Below, one piece after another: positions 17,831 to 25,809 of a DNA stretch of 64,000 bases (within the stretch, counting starts at the first letter, position 1; every line of letters starts with the position of its first letter). The notes under the pieces were generated by a model. That model was given only the letters and a program-made list of their open reading frames with translations, was not told the origin of the DNA and did no database searches. This DNA comes from Oscillospiraceae bacterium (lineage in GTDB: Bacteria; Bacillota; Clostridia; Oscillospirales; Oscillospiraceae). Position numbers and translations under genes: made by a program. The stretch is from contig JAJQBY010000136.1 in the NCBI GenBank assembly GCA_021203045.1, forward strand, positions 19,660 through 83,659. The letters run 5' to 3'.

Positions 17831-18700
17831 TCATTGCCCCTCCTTTTTCCCGTTCTTCCCGGCGATATGCTCCACCACGGACCGCAGCACCAGCAGGACG
17901 ATCGCCATGATGACCAGCAGGGAGGACACCGCGAAGGCCGCGGTAATGGAGTCCGCCGTGCCGGACATATAGAGCGCGTCTATCTCCAGGGGCAGCGTGA
18001 AGGTCCTGCCTCTGGTCTTGGATACGGCATAGACCGCGCCGAATTCCCCCAGGGCCCGGGCCGTGCATAAAATGATCCCATACAGCAGGGCCCATTTGAT
18101 CTGGGGCAGGGTGATTTTTCGGAATATCCGCCAGCCTCCGGCCCCCATCAGGGCGGCAGCCTCCTCCTCGTCCCGGCCGTTGGCATTCATCACGGGGATA
18201 AGCTCCCGGGAGACGAAGGGGAAGGTGACGAAAATGGTGGCCAGCACCACGCCGGGGACGGAGAACACCAGGGATATATCCGTCCCGAGCAGGTCGTTCA
18301 GCCACTCCACCGCCGGGGTGGCCCAGCCGGAGCGGCCGAAGGTCATGATATAGGCAAGACCCGCGATGACCGGAGAGATGGAAAAGGGAATATCAATGGC
18401 CGCAGCCAGCACCCCCTGGCCCCGGAAGCGGAATTTTGTCAGCAGCCAGGCCGCCATCAGACCGAAGAAGGTATTTACCAGCACGGCGATGACCGCGGCG
18501 ACCAGCGTCACCCGCAGGGCAGAGGCCACATATTTCGTGCTGATGGCGGAGAAGTAATAGGCCAGGCCGTTTTTCAGGCTGTTGCCGATCACCGCCCCCA
18601 GGGGGAATATCAGCATGACCAGGACAAACAGGACGCTGACGGCGATCAGGATATATTTCCCTGCTCCGCCCCGTCGGGCCGTCGCTTTGTTTTTATACAT
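17831..18700 (-). CDS. cysW: Sulfate/thiosulfate ABC transporter permease CysW
   Basis: Inner-membrane permease with six predicted helices. The EAA-type coupling loop is EEEAAALMGAGGWRIFRKITLP. RALGEFGAVYAVSKTRGRTFTLPLEID is characteristic of CysW. It forms a heterodimer with CysT and docks on CysA. It lies 11 bp after cysT and one base before cysA. The 289-aa length is typical. Confidence 0.93.
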   Translation of the reverse strand: MYKNKATARRGGAGKYILIAVSVLFVLVMLIFPLGAVIGNSLKNGLAYYFSAISTKYVASALRVTLVAAVIAVLVNTFFGLMAAWLLTKFRFRGQGVLAAAIDIPFSISPVIAGLAYIMTFGRSGWATPAVEWLNDLLGTDISLVFSVPGVVLATIFVTFPFVSRELIPVMNANGRDEEEAAALMGAGGWRIFRKITLPQIKWALLYGIILCTARALGEFGAVYAVSKTRGRTFTLPLEIDALYMSGTADSITAAFAVSSLLVIMAIVLLVLRSVVEHIAGKNGKKEGQ

Positions 18701-18711
18701 GCTCGCCCTCC

Positions 18712-19566
18712 TTAGCCCAGCCGCCGGGCGGCGCGGTTCTGGATGAGATTGATGATAAACAGCAGGGCGAAGGAGATCACCAGCAGCACCAACGCGATGG
18801 CCGCCGCCCCCTCATAGTCCACATTCCCGGCGTTCAGCTTCTGCATGATGACATAGGACACCACCTGAGTGCCGTTTTTCTCGCTGTTGCCGGAGATATA
18901 AATGACGCTGCCGTATTCTCCGATGCCCCGGGCCAGAGCCAGCCCGAACCCGGCCAGCAGAGAGGGGGCCAGCTCCGGGAGAATGACCCTGAAAAACGTC
19001 CGGACACGGGAGGCTCCCAGCATTTCCGCCGCCTCCTCATACTGTCCGTCCAGCCCCTCCAGCACCGGCTGCACCGCCCGCACCACGAAGGGGATGCCCA
19101 CGAATACCAGGGCGATAGTCAGCCCTACCCGGGTATAGGACCCCTGGATGCCGAAATTCAGAAGAAATTTTCCCATAATCCCCTGGTCGGAGTACATCCG
19201 GGAGAGGGTGATGCCCGCTACCGCCGTGGGCATGGCAAAGGGCAGCTCGATGAGCCCATCCAGTATCCGCTTGCCGGGGAAGGAATAGCACACCAGCACC
19301 CAGGCCAGTATCAGCCCGAACACCACATTCACCGCCGCCGCGATGAAGGAGCATAAAAGGCTGGTCCCGAAGGCCTTCAGAACGTTAGCCTTTGTGATGA
19401 CTGCGAAAAACTCCGCCGGCGTCAGGGCGAAGGCCTTACCCAGGATAGAACAGAGAGGGATCAGTATCAAAATGGACAGCATGGACACAGTAACGCCCAT
19501 GGTCAGGCCGAACCCGGGAATCACCCGGGGCCGGCGGCGCTTTTTTCCCATAGCGGCCTCGTTCAT
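18712..19566 (-). CDS. cysT: Sulfate/thiosulfate ABC transporter permease CysT
   Basis: Partner permease (CysT/CysU) with six helices and a basic N-terminus. The coupling loop is EEAAEMLGASRVRTFFRVILPEL, and ALARGIGEYGSVIYISGN is the family signature. The start overlaps the binding-protein stop by 4 bp. The 284-aa length is typical. Confidence 0.93.
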   Translation of the reverse strand: MNEAAMGKKRRRPRVIPGFGLTMGVTVSMLSILILIPLCSILGKAFALTPAEFFAVITKANVLKAFGTSLLCSFIAAAVNVVFGLILAWVLVCYSFPGKRILDGLIELPFAMPTAVAGITLSRMYSDQGIMGKFLLNFGIQGSYTRVGLTIALVFVGIPFVVRAVQPVLEGLDGQYEEAAEMLGASRVRTFFRVILPELAPSLLAGFGLALARGIGEYGSVIYISGNSEKNGTQVVSYVIMQKLNAGNVDYEGAAAIALVLLVISFALLFIINLIQNRAARRLG

Positions 19567-20588
19567 CCGATCGCCTCGTAGATCTCGTCGAAAATGGCCC
19601 CGTCGTTGAAGAAATTCTCATAGGCCTGGTCCCATCCGCCGAAATCGTCAATGGTGCAAAGAGTCACGTCCAGATCGAAGGTGTCCCCATACTCCGCCAG
19701 GATGTCCTGATCGGAGGGGCGATAGCCATATTCCGCCGCGAGGCGTTGGGCCTCCTCGGAATAGAGATATTCCAGGTAATCATACGCCACCTGGGCGGTG
19801 CCGTTATCCGCCGCGTTCTCATCCACCACGGCCACGGAGGGCTCCGCCAGGATGCTGACGCTGGGGGTGATGATCTCGTACTCCCCGGGATACTCCGCCA
19901 TGGTCTGGATGGCCTCGTTCTCCCAGGCGATCAGCACGTCTCCCTGTCCGTTTTCCACAAAGGTGGTGGTAGCGCCCCTGGCCCCGGAATCCATGACCAG
20001 CACATTGCTGTACAGCGCGGTCATAAATTCCTTTTGCTGCTCCTCATCCCCGTCATAGAGTTCACCGGCGTAGTACCAGGCGGCCAGGAAATTCCAGCAG
20101 GCGCCGCCGGAGGACTTGGGGTCAGGGGTGATGATCTCCACGCCGTCCGCAAGCAGGTCGTCCCAGTCTTGGATGTCCTTCTCATTTCCGGCCCGCACCA
20201 GAAATACGATGGTGGAGGTATAGGGAGAGGAGCTTTCCGGCAGCTCGTCAATCCAGCCGGATTCTATCAGGCCGGCCTGCTCGATCAGGGTGATGTCATG
20301 AGCCAGGGCCAGGGTGACCACATCCGCATCCGCCCCCTCGATGACAGACCGGGCCTGGGAGCCGGAGCCGCCGTGGGACTGGATGATCTCCACCTCCTGG
20401 CCGGTCTCCTCCAGATACCAGGCCGCGAACAGCTCATTATATGCCTCATACAGCTCCCGGGTGGGGTCGTATGATACGTTGGTGATGGTGATAACGTCGC
20501 TGTCCCCGGAGCCGCCGCAGGCGGTCAGGGCCGCCAGCAGCAGCGCCGCGACCAGAACGGGAACGATTTTTCTGATGATACGAAGCAT
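19563..20588 (-). CDS. sbp: Sulfate/thiosulfate-binding lipoprotein
   Basis: Extracytoplasmic solute-binding protein feeding the CysTWA importer. The signal peptide ends in lipobox LTAC with Cys at about residue 24. Oxyanion-binding motifs typical of Sbp/CysP are present: QSHGGSGSQARSV and SGGACWNFLAAW. In the second the family more often has Arg where Cys is seen here (GGARWN). The 341-aa length is typical. It is first in its operon, preceded by an AGGAGG site and a LacI-type operator. Confidence 0.93.
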   Translation of the reverse strand: MLRIIRKIVPVLVAALLLAALTACGGSGDSDVITITNVSYDPTRELYEAYNELFAAWYLEETGQEVEIIQSHGGSGSQARSVIEGADADVVTLALAHDITLIEQAGLIESGWIDELPESSSPYTSTIVFLVRAGNEKDIQDWDDLLADGVEIITPDPKSSGGACWNFLAAWYYAGELYDGDEEQQKEFMTALYSNVLVMDSGARGATTTFVENGQGDVLIAWENEAIQTMAEYPGEYEIITPSVSILAEPSVAVVDENAADNGTAQVAYDYLEYLYSEEAQRLAAEYGYRPSDQDILAEYGDTFDLDVTLCTIDDFGGWDQAYENFFNDGAIFDEIYEAIG

Positions 20589-20604
20589 AAAATTCCTCCT
20601 TTTT

Positions 20605-20620
20605 ACGCAAACGTTTGTGT
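20605..20620. promoter_or_regulatory. LacI-type operator upstream of sbp
   Basis: ACGCAAACGTTTGTGT contains the perfect palindrome CAAACGTTTG with the central CG typical of LacI-family operators. It lies 17 bp upstream of the sbp start, downstream of any sbp promoter, so binding would block transcription. The adjacent divergent gene encodes a LacI-family regulator. Confidence 0.65.
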
Positions 20621-20654
20621 TCTGTTTTTTCCTCTTTTGTCTCTTAAAAAGCGG

Positions 20655-20682
20655 TTGAAAAATCGCGCAAATATGCTATACT
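20655..20682 (+). promoter_or_regulatory. Predicted promoter for the lacI-family gene
   Basis: TTGAAA (20655-20660), a 16-bp spacer and TATACT (20677-20682), reading toward the regulator about 100 bp upstream of its start. Confidence 0.5.
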
Positions 20683-20738
20683 CAAGAAACAGCATGGAAA
20701 AATCATGCCACGTTTTTTCCTGTCTGACAATCTAAATT

Positions 20739-20754
20739 ATACAATCGTTTGCAT
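20739..20754. promoter_or_regulatory. Second LacI-type operator, upstream of the regulator
   Basis: ATACAATCGTTTGCAT shares the TCGTTTG half-site and central CG with the site at 20605 but is less symmetric. It lies 25 bp before the regulator start, which fits autoregulation. Confidence 0.5.
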
Positions 20755-20779
20755 TTATTTGCAAAAGGAGGCATCGCCT

Positions 20780-21772
20780 ATGTCCCTGAAGGAGATCGCC
20801 GCCATGACCGGCACATCCGTATCCACCGTGTCCAGGGTACTGAGCGGAAAAAGCCCCAAATGCGCCTCCCAGCCGGTGGCGGATAAAATACGGGCCGCCG
20901 CCCGGGAGCTGGGCTATGTGCCGAATCAGTACGCCAGGGCGCTGAAAACCGGAGCCGGAGAGCAGCCGGTCCCATGGAGGGTAGCGGTGGTGGTGTTCCG
21001 CCTGTCCTCCCTGGCGGAGGACCCGTTTTTCGAGGAGCTCTACCGCTGTGTGGAGACAGAACTGCTGGCCCGGGGCTGTCAGGTGCGGCTGCTGGCCCAG
21101 CCGGATGGGGCGGCGATGGAGGAGCTATCCGCCGCAGACGGCGTCGTTTTGCTGGGCCGGTGCGATCAGGCCCATATCGCCGCCGTCCGGGACCGGAACC
21201 GGAGCCTGGTAGGGCTCTGGCGCAACCCCATGGAGGGCGAGCTTGACCAGGTCTTTTGCAGCGGCGAAAAGGCCGCTCAGGCAGCGGTGGATTATCTTAT
21301 ACACCTGGGCCACCGGGATATTGCCTATATCGGGGACGGCTCCGCCGAGGGGCGGTTCGTGGGCTACACCCACGCCCTGCTGGCCCATCAGATCCCCATC
21401 CGTCTGCCCCTGGTATATGAGACCGGCCAGGCCAGAGAGGAGGGCCGGGCCGCCATGGAGCGGCTCCTGGAGGATAAGCGGGCCACGGCGGTCCTCTGCG
21501 CCAACGACTGGACGGCGCTCGGGGCGCTGGAGGCGCTGAATGCCCATAAAAGCCGGAAGGAACCCCCTATCTCCGTCATCTCCATCGACAACATCGAGCT
21601 CTCCGCCCGCGCCGTCCCCATGCTGACCACCATGAACATCCCCCGCCGGGACATGGCCCATCTGGCCGTGACCCTGCTGATCGACCGGCTGGAACGGGGA
21701 CACAGCGAATACCTGTCCCTGGAGCTCCCCGCACGGCTGATGGAGCGGGACAGCTGCTATGTGAAGGTATAA
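20780..21772 (+). CDS. LacI-family transcriptional regulator
   Basis: A 330-aa regulator. The N-terminal helix-turn-helix is MSLKEIAAMTGTSVSTVSRVLSG, followed by the hinge region (ELGYVPNQYARALKTG) and a periplasmic-binding-protein-like effector domain (residues ~65-330). The start at ATG 20780 has AAAAGGAGG upstream and matches family starts; the tracked ORF adds 25 unlikely residues. It diverges from the sulfate importer, and LacI-type palindromes lie in front of both. Control of sulfate/thiosulfate uptake is inferred; LacI proteins more often sense sugars or purines. Confidence 0.9.
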   Translation: MSLKEIAAMTGTSVSTVSRVLSGKSPKCASQPVADKIRAAARELGYVPNQYARALKTGAGEQPVPWRVAVVVFRLSSLAEDPFFEELYRCVETELLARGCQVRLLAQPDGAAMEELSAADGVVLLGRCDQAHIAAVRDRNRSLVGLWRNPMEGELDQVFCSGEKAAQAAVDYLIHLGHRDIAYIGDGSAEGRFVGYTHALLAHQIPIRLPLVYETGQAREEGRAAMERLLEDKRATAVLCANDWTALGALEALNAHKSRKEPPISVISIDNIELSARAVPMLTTMNIPRRDMAHLAVTLLIDRLERGHSEYLSLELPARLMERDSCYVKV

Positions 21773-21883
21773 TTTTCCGCCGCGGCTTATCCCATAATAA
21801 GACACGACTGCGCCCGGGGGAGGGCGGCCCCTGCAAAACCCACCGAAAAACAGGAAAATTTTCTGCGGATGCGCTATTTCCTA

Positions 21884-21911
21884 TTGACTTTATAGGGAAT
21901 TGTGATATACT
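21884..21911 (+). promoter_or_regulatory. Promoter for the isc operon with overlapping dyads
   Basis: TTGACT (21884-21889), a 16-bp spacer and TATACT (21906-21911) form a strong sigma-A promoter. The -35 lies inside an inverted repeat CCTAT(N7)ATAGG (21880-21896), and a second dyad GGAT(N7)ATCC follows the -10. These are candidate sites for the IscR-like protein encoded at the end of the cluster. Confidence 0.6.
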
Positions 21912-21966
21912 AGCCTCAGGGATAAGATAAATCCTATGGAAATAATCAAGAACGCGAGGCGATTTT

Positions 21967-23154
21967 ATGTATGTATATGCGGACAATGCCGCAACCACCC
22001 AGGTAAGCCAGCGTGCGCTGGATGCCATGCTCCCCTGCTTCCGGGAGTTTTACGGCAACGCTTCCTCTCTCCACACCCCGGGACAGAAGGCGGCGGAGCT
22101 GCTCCAGCAGGCCCGGGAGGACGTGGCCGCCGCCATCAACGCAGACCACAAGGAGATCTATTTCACCTCCGGCGGCAGCGAGGCGGACAATCAGGCCATT
22201 CTTACCGCCGCCCAGATCGGTGCGCGCAAGGGAAAAAAGCACATCATCTCCACCGCCTTTGAGCATCACGCCGTTCTCCACACCCTGGAGAAGCTGAAAA
22301 AGCAGGGCTACGATATCACCCTGCTGGACGTACACGAAAACGGCGTGGTGACGGCGGAGGACGTGGCTGCCGCCATCCGGGAGGACACAGCTCTGGTGAC
22401 GGTCATGTTTGTGAATAACGAGATCGGCACCGTCCAGCCCATCCGGGAGATCGGCGCGGTATGCCGGGAGAAGGGCGTTTTGTTCCACACCGACGCGGTG
22501 CAGGCCGTGGGTCATATCCCCGTGGATGTGAAGGAAATGAACATCGATATGCTCTCCCTCTCCGGCCACAAATTCCACGCCCCCAAGGGCGTGGGGGCCA
22601 TGTATGTCCGGAAGGGCATCCCCGTCTCCATCCTTATCGAGGGAGGTCAGCAGGAGCGGGGCAAGCGGGGCGGCACGGAAAACATCCCCGGCATTGTGGG
22701 CATGGCCGCCGCGCTGAACGAAGCTTTGGAGACCCAGGAGCAGGACATAGCCCATCTGTCCGCCATGAGAGACCGGCTGATCGAGGGACTTTCCGAGATC
22801 CCCCATTCCCGCCTGAACGGCGACCGGGAACGCCGCTGCCCCGGCACGGTAAACTTCTGCTTTGAGGGCATCGAGGGGGAGAGCCTGCTGCTCCTTCTGG
22901 ACGACAGGGGCATCGCCGCCTCCTCCGGCAGCGCCTGCACCTCCGGCTCCCTGGACCCCAGCCACGTGCTGCTGGCCCTTGGCCTGCCCCATGAGGTGGC
23001 CCACGGCAGCCTCCGGCTCAGTCTTTCGGCGGATATCACCCCGGAGCAGATCGACTATATTATCGCCTCCGTGACGGAGGTGGTGGAATACCTGCGGAAC
23101 ATGTCCCCTGTGTGGGACGAGCTGGAGCGGGGCGTTCTGAAGCATCAGATATAA
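21967..23154 (+). CDS. iscS: Cysteine desulfurase (NifS/IscS)
   Basis: PLP enzyme that takes sulfur from cysteine for Fe-S assembly and tRNA thiolation. The PLP lysine is in [12 protein letters not shown], the catalytic cysteine loop is SGSACTSGS (the group I form), and [10 protein letters not shown] carries the stacking histidine. The 395-aa length is typical. It opens an apparent operon with iscU, mnmA, an HD protein and iscR, downstream of a strong promoter. Confidence 0.96.
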   Translation: MYVYADNAATTQVSQRALDAMLPCFREFYGNASSLHTPGQKAAELLQQAREDVAAAINADHKEIYFTSGGSEADNQAILTAAQIGARKGKKHIISTAFEHHAVLHTLEKLKKQGYDITLLDVHENGVVTAEDVAAAIREDTALVTVMFVNNEIGTVQPIREIGAVCREKGVLFHTDAVQAVGHIPVDVKEMNIDMLSLSGHKFHAPKGVGAMYVRKGIPVSILIEGGQQERGKRGGTENIPGIVGMAAALNEALETQEQDIAHLSAMRDRLIEGLSEIPHSRLNGDRERRCPGTVNFCFEGIEGESLLLLLDDRGIAASSGSACTSGSLDPSHVLLALGLPHEVAHGSLRLSLSADITPEQIDYIIASVTEVVEYLRNMSPVWDELERGVLKHQI

Positions 23155-23171
23155 GAAAGGAGAAGACCACA

Positions 23172-23627
23172 ATGGCTCTTTACAGCGATAAGGTAATGGA
23201 TCATTTCCAGCATCCCCGGAATGTGGGGAAGATGGAGGACGCAGACGGCATCGGCGAGGTGGGAAACGCCAAATGCGGTGACATCATGCGGATGTATATA
23301 AAGGTAGATGAGGAAAAGCGCATCTCCGATGTGAGCTTTATCACCTTCGGCTGCGGCAGCGCCATCGCCAGCTCCTCCATGGCCACGGAGATGATCAAGG
23401 GCAAGCCCATTGACGAGGTGCTCACCCTGACAAACCAGGCGGTGACGGAGGCCCTGGACGGCCTGCCCGCCCACAAGCTCCACTGCTCCGTCCTGGCGGA
23501 GGAGGCAGTGAAGGCCGCCGTGAAGGACTACTATGACAAAAACGGCATCCCCTATGACCCGGAGACCCTGAAGGAGGGCGAGTGTGCCGCCTGTCATTTA
23601 AATGATGTCCACCCCGACAACCCCTGA
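23172..23627 (+). CDS. iscU: Iron-sulfur cluster scaffold protein (IscU/NifU N-terminal type)
   Basis: Scaffold on which [2Fe-2S] and [4Fe-4S] clusters are assembled. Conserved ligands appear in NAKCGD, FGCGSAIASSS and HKLHCSVLAEEA. A short tail with CAAC follows the conserved domain, as in several clostridial NifU-like proteins. The ATG at 23172 follows AAAGGAG; the tracked ORF starts inside iscS. The product is 151 aa. Its end overlaps mnmA by 26 bp. Confidence 0.95.
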   Translation: MALYSDKVMDHFQHPRNVGKMEDADGIGEVGNAKCGDIMRMYIKVDEEKRISDVSFITFGCGSAIASSSMATEMIKGKPIDEVLTLTNQAVTEALDGLPAHKLHCSVLAEEAVKAAVKDYYDKNGIPYDPETLKEGECAACHLNDVHPDNP

Positions 23628-24708
23628 CAAGAACGGAAAAAAGGCTCTGGTGGCCATGTCCGGCGGCGTGGACAGCAGCGTGGCCGTCCTGCTGATGCAG
23701 CAGGCAGGCTTTGACTGCATCGGCGTCACCATGAAGCTGTTTTCCGACGAGACGAAGGCCGAAAAGACCTGCTGCTCCCTGGATGACGTGTCCGGCGCCC
23801 GCTCCGCCGCCCATCGCCTGGGTATCCCTTATTACGTCTTCGACTACACGGCCCGGTTCGATGAGAGCGTCATCCGCCGGTTCGTGCAGGTCTATGAGGA
23901 GGGAGGCACGCCCAACCCCTGCATCGACTGCAACCGCTATCTGAAATTCGGCAGTCTGTACGAGCGTGCAAGGCTCCTGGGCTGCGAATATATCGCCACC
24001 GGCCATTACGCCCGCATCCGGCAGGGGCCGGGGGGACGGTGGCTTCTGAAAAAGGGCCTGGACAGCGCCAAGGACCAGAGCTATGTGCTGTATATGCTGA
24101 CCCAGGAGCAGCTGGCCCACACCCGCTTCCCCCTGGGGGATATGACCAAGGAGGAGGCCCGGGCCATGGCGGCGGAAAACGGCCTTTTGAACGCCCACAA
24201 GCGGGACAGCCAGGATATCTGCTTCGTCCCGGACGGGGACTACGCCGCCTTCATCCGCCGGTATACCGGCCGCGATTACCCCCCCGGGGATTTTATAGAC
24301 GAGTCCGGTCGGGTGCTGGGCCGCCACAGGGGCGCCATCGGCTATACCATCGGCCAGCGGCGTGGCCTGGGCGTGGCGGCGGAAAAGCCCCTGTATGTCT
24401 GCCGCAAGCGGCGGGAGGACAACGCCATCGTCCTGGGAGGCAATGAGAAGCTGTTTTCCGCCACCCTGCTGGCAAACGATCTGAACCTGATCGCCGTTCC
24501 CCGGCTGGAGGGACCGCTCCGCTGCCGGGCCAGAGTCCGCTATCGCCAGGCGGAGCAGTGGGCCACGGCGGAGCAGACGGGGGAGGACACCCTCCGCGTC
24601 ACCTTCGACCAGCCCCAGCGGGCCATCACCCCCGGCCAGGCCGTGGTGCTGTATGACGGGGACACGGTGATCGGCGGCGGAACAATATTTCAAACGGAGG
24701 AGCTATAA
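23602..24708 (+). CDS. mnmA: tRNA-specific 2-thiouridylase MnmA
   Basis: Installs 2-thiouridine at position 34 of Lys, Glu and Gln tRNAs using sulfur from a cysteine desulfurase. The PP-loop is AMSGGVDSS. The catalytic cysteines are in NPCIDCN and DSQDICFV, with GLDSAKDQSYVLY between them. The 368-aa length is typical. It overlaps iscU, so supply of sulfur by IscS from the same operon is the obvious arrangement. A second ATG lies one codon downstream. Confidence 0.96.
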   Translation: MMSTPTTPDKNGKKALVAMSGGVDSSVAVLLMQQAGFDCIGVTMKLFSDETKAEKTCCSLDDVSGARSAAHRLGIPYYVFDYTARFDESVIRRFVQVYEEGGTPNPCIDCNRYLKFGSLYERARLLGCEYIATGHYARIRQGPGGRWLLKKGLDSAKDQSYVLYMLTQEQLAHTRFPLGDMTKEEARAMAAENGLLNAHKRDSQDICFVPDGDYAAFIRRYTGRDYPPGDFIDESGRVLGRHRGAIGYTIGQRRGLGVAAEKPLYVCRKRREDNAIVLGGNEKLFSATLLANDLNLIAVPRLEGPLRCRARVRYRQAEQWATAEQTGEDTLRVTFDQPQRAITPGQAVVLYDGDTVIGGGTIFQTEEL

Positions 24709-24712
24709 GCCA

Positions 24713-25288
24713 ATGAACAGAGAAAATGCTTGGGCCCTTCTGGCCCAGTATAATCAGGACCCCTTCCATCTCCGCCACGCCCTGACGGTAGAGGGCGTCA
24801 TGCGCTGGTTCGCAAGCGACCTGGGCTACGGGGACGAGGCGGATAAGTGGGCCATCGTGGGCCTTTTGCACGATCTGGATTTCGAGCAGTACCCCGAGCA
24901 GCACTGCATCAAGCAGCAGGAGCTGATGCGCGCCGCCGGCGTGGAGGAGGATATCATCCACGCCACATGCAGCCATGGATATCTTCTCACGGTGGACATA
25001 GTGCCGGAGCACGAGATGGAGAAGGTCCTCTACGGCACAGACGAGCTCACCGGCCTGATCGGGGCCGCCGCCCTGATGCGCCCGTCCAAAAGCGTCATGG
25101 ACATGGAGGTCAAGAGCCTGAAAAAGAAGTACAAGCAGTCCGGCTTTGCCGCCGGATGCTCCCGGGAGGTCATCCAGCGGGGAGCGGATATGCTGGGCTG
25201 GCCCCTGGAGACTCTGATGGAAAAGACCATCCTGGCTATGCGCTCCTGCGAGAGCGACATCCAGACTCAAATGGAAAATATTTCCTGA
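24713..25288 (+). CDS. HD-domain hydrolase of unknown substrate
   Basis: A 191-aa HD-superfamily metal-dependent phosphohydrolase. Candidate metal ligands are the His in FHLRHALTVEG, the HD pair in GLLHDLDFE and a later His in ATCSHGY. No partner domain is present. It follows mnmA by 4 bp inside the isc operon. The substrate cannot be deduced; a nucleotide or phosphorylated cofactor is typical for such short HD proteins. Confidence 0.8.
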   Translation: MNRENAWALLAQYNQDPFHLRHALTVEGVMRWFASDLGYGDEADKWAIVGLLHDLDFEQYPEQHCIKQQELMRAAGVEEDIIHATCSHGYLLTVDIVPEHEMEKVLYGTDELTGLIGAAALMRPSKSVMDMEVKSLKKKYKQSGFAAGCSREVIQRGADMLGWPLETLMEKTILAMRSCESDIQTQMENIS

Positions 25289-25308
25289 ATCAATAAGGAG
25301 CTGAGAAA

Positions 25309-25746
25309 ATGAGAATCTCAACCAAGGGCCGGTATGCCCTGCGGACGATGGTAGACCTGGCCCAGCACAGCGACAGCGGATTGGTCACCCTGAAGGACGT
25401 GGCAGCCAGGCAGGAGCTGAGCCAGAAGTATCTGGAGCAGATCGTCACCGTCATGAGCCGGGCCGGCTTCGTCAAGGGCATACGGGGCCCCCAGGGGGGC
25501 TATAAGCTGGCCAGAGAGCCCCGGGAATACAACCTTGCGGAGATACTGCGGCTCGTGGAGGGCAGTCTGGCCCCGGTGGAATGTCTGGACGAGACGCCCA
25601 ATCAGTGCGAGCACTGCGCTGTCTGCTCCACCGTGGAGATGTGGGACGGCCTCTATAAGGTGATCACCGACTACCTGGAGGGCATCACGCTCCAGGACCT
25701 CCTGGACAAGGCCAACGCCAACGCCGGGAACGACTATGTGATCTGA
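25309..25746 (+). CDS. iscR: Rrf2-family regulator, IscR-like
   Basis: A 145-aa winged-helix regulator of Fe-S biogenesis. The N-terminus MRISTKGRYALRTMVDLA is the family signature, with the wing in GPQGGYKLAREP. Four cysteines in CLDETPNQCEHCAVC could bind an Fe-S cluster. It is the last gene of iscS-iscU-mnmA-HD, whereas in many Clostridia iscR is first. A strong terminator follows. Probable target: the dyads at the iscS promoter. Confidence 0.9.
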   Translation: MRISTKGRYALRTMVDLAQHSDSGLVTLKDVAARQELSQKYLEQIVTVMSRAGFVKGIRGPQGGYKLAREPREYNLAEILRLVEGSLAPVECLDETPNQCEHCAVCSTVEMWDGLYKVITDYLEGITLQDLLDKANANAGNDYVI

Positions 25747-25755
25747 GATAAAGCA

Positions 25756-25798
25756 AGCGCCCGGACATCGGTCAGGATACCGATGTCCGGGCGCTTTT
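25756..25798 (+). terminator. Terminator after iscR
   Basis: A 17-bp perfect stem (arm AGCGCCCGGACATCGGT) with a 6-base loop is followed by TTTT. It separates the isc operon from the convergent MATE gene. Confidence 0.9.
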
Positions 25799-25809
25799 CC
25801 GGATGATAT

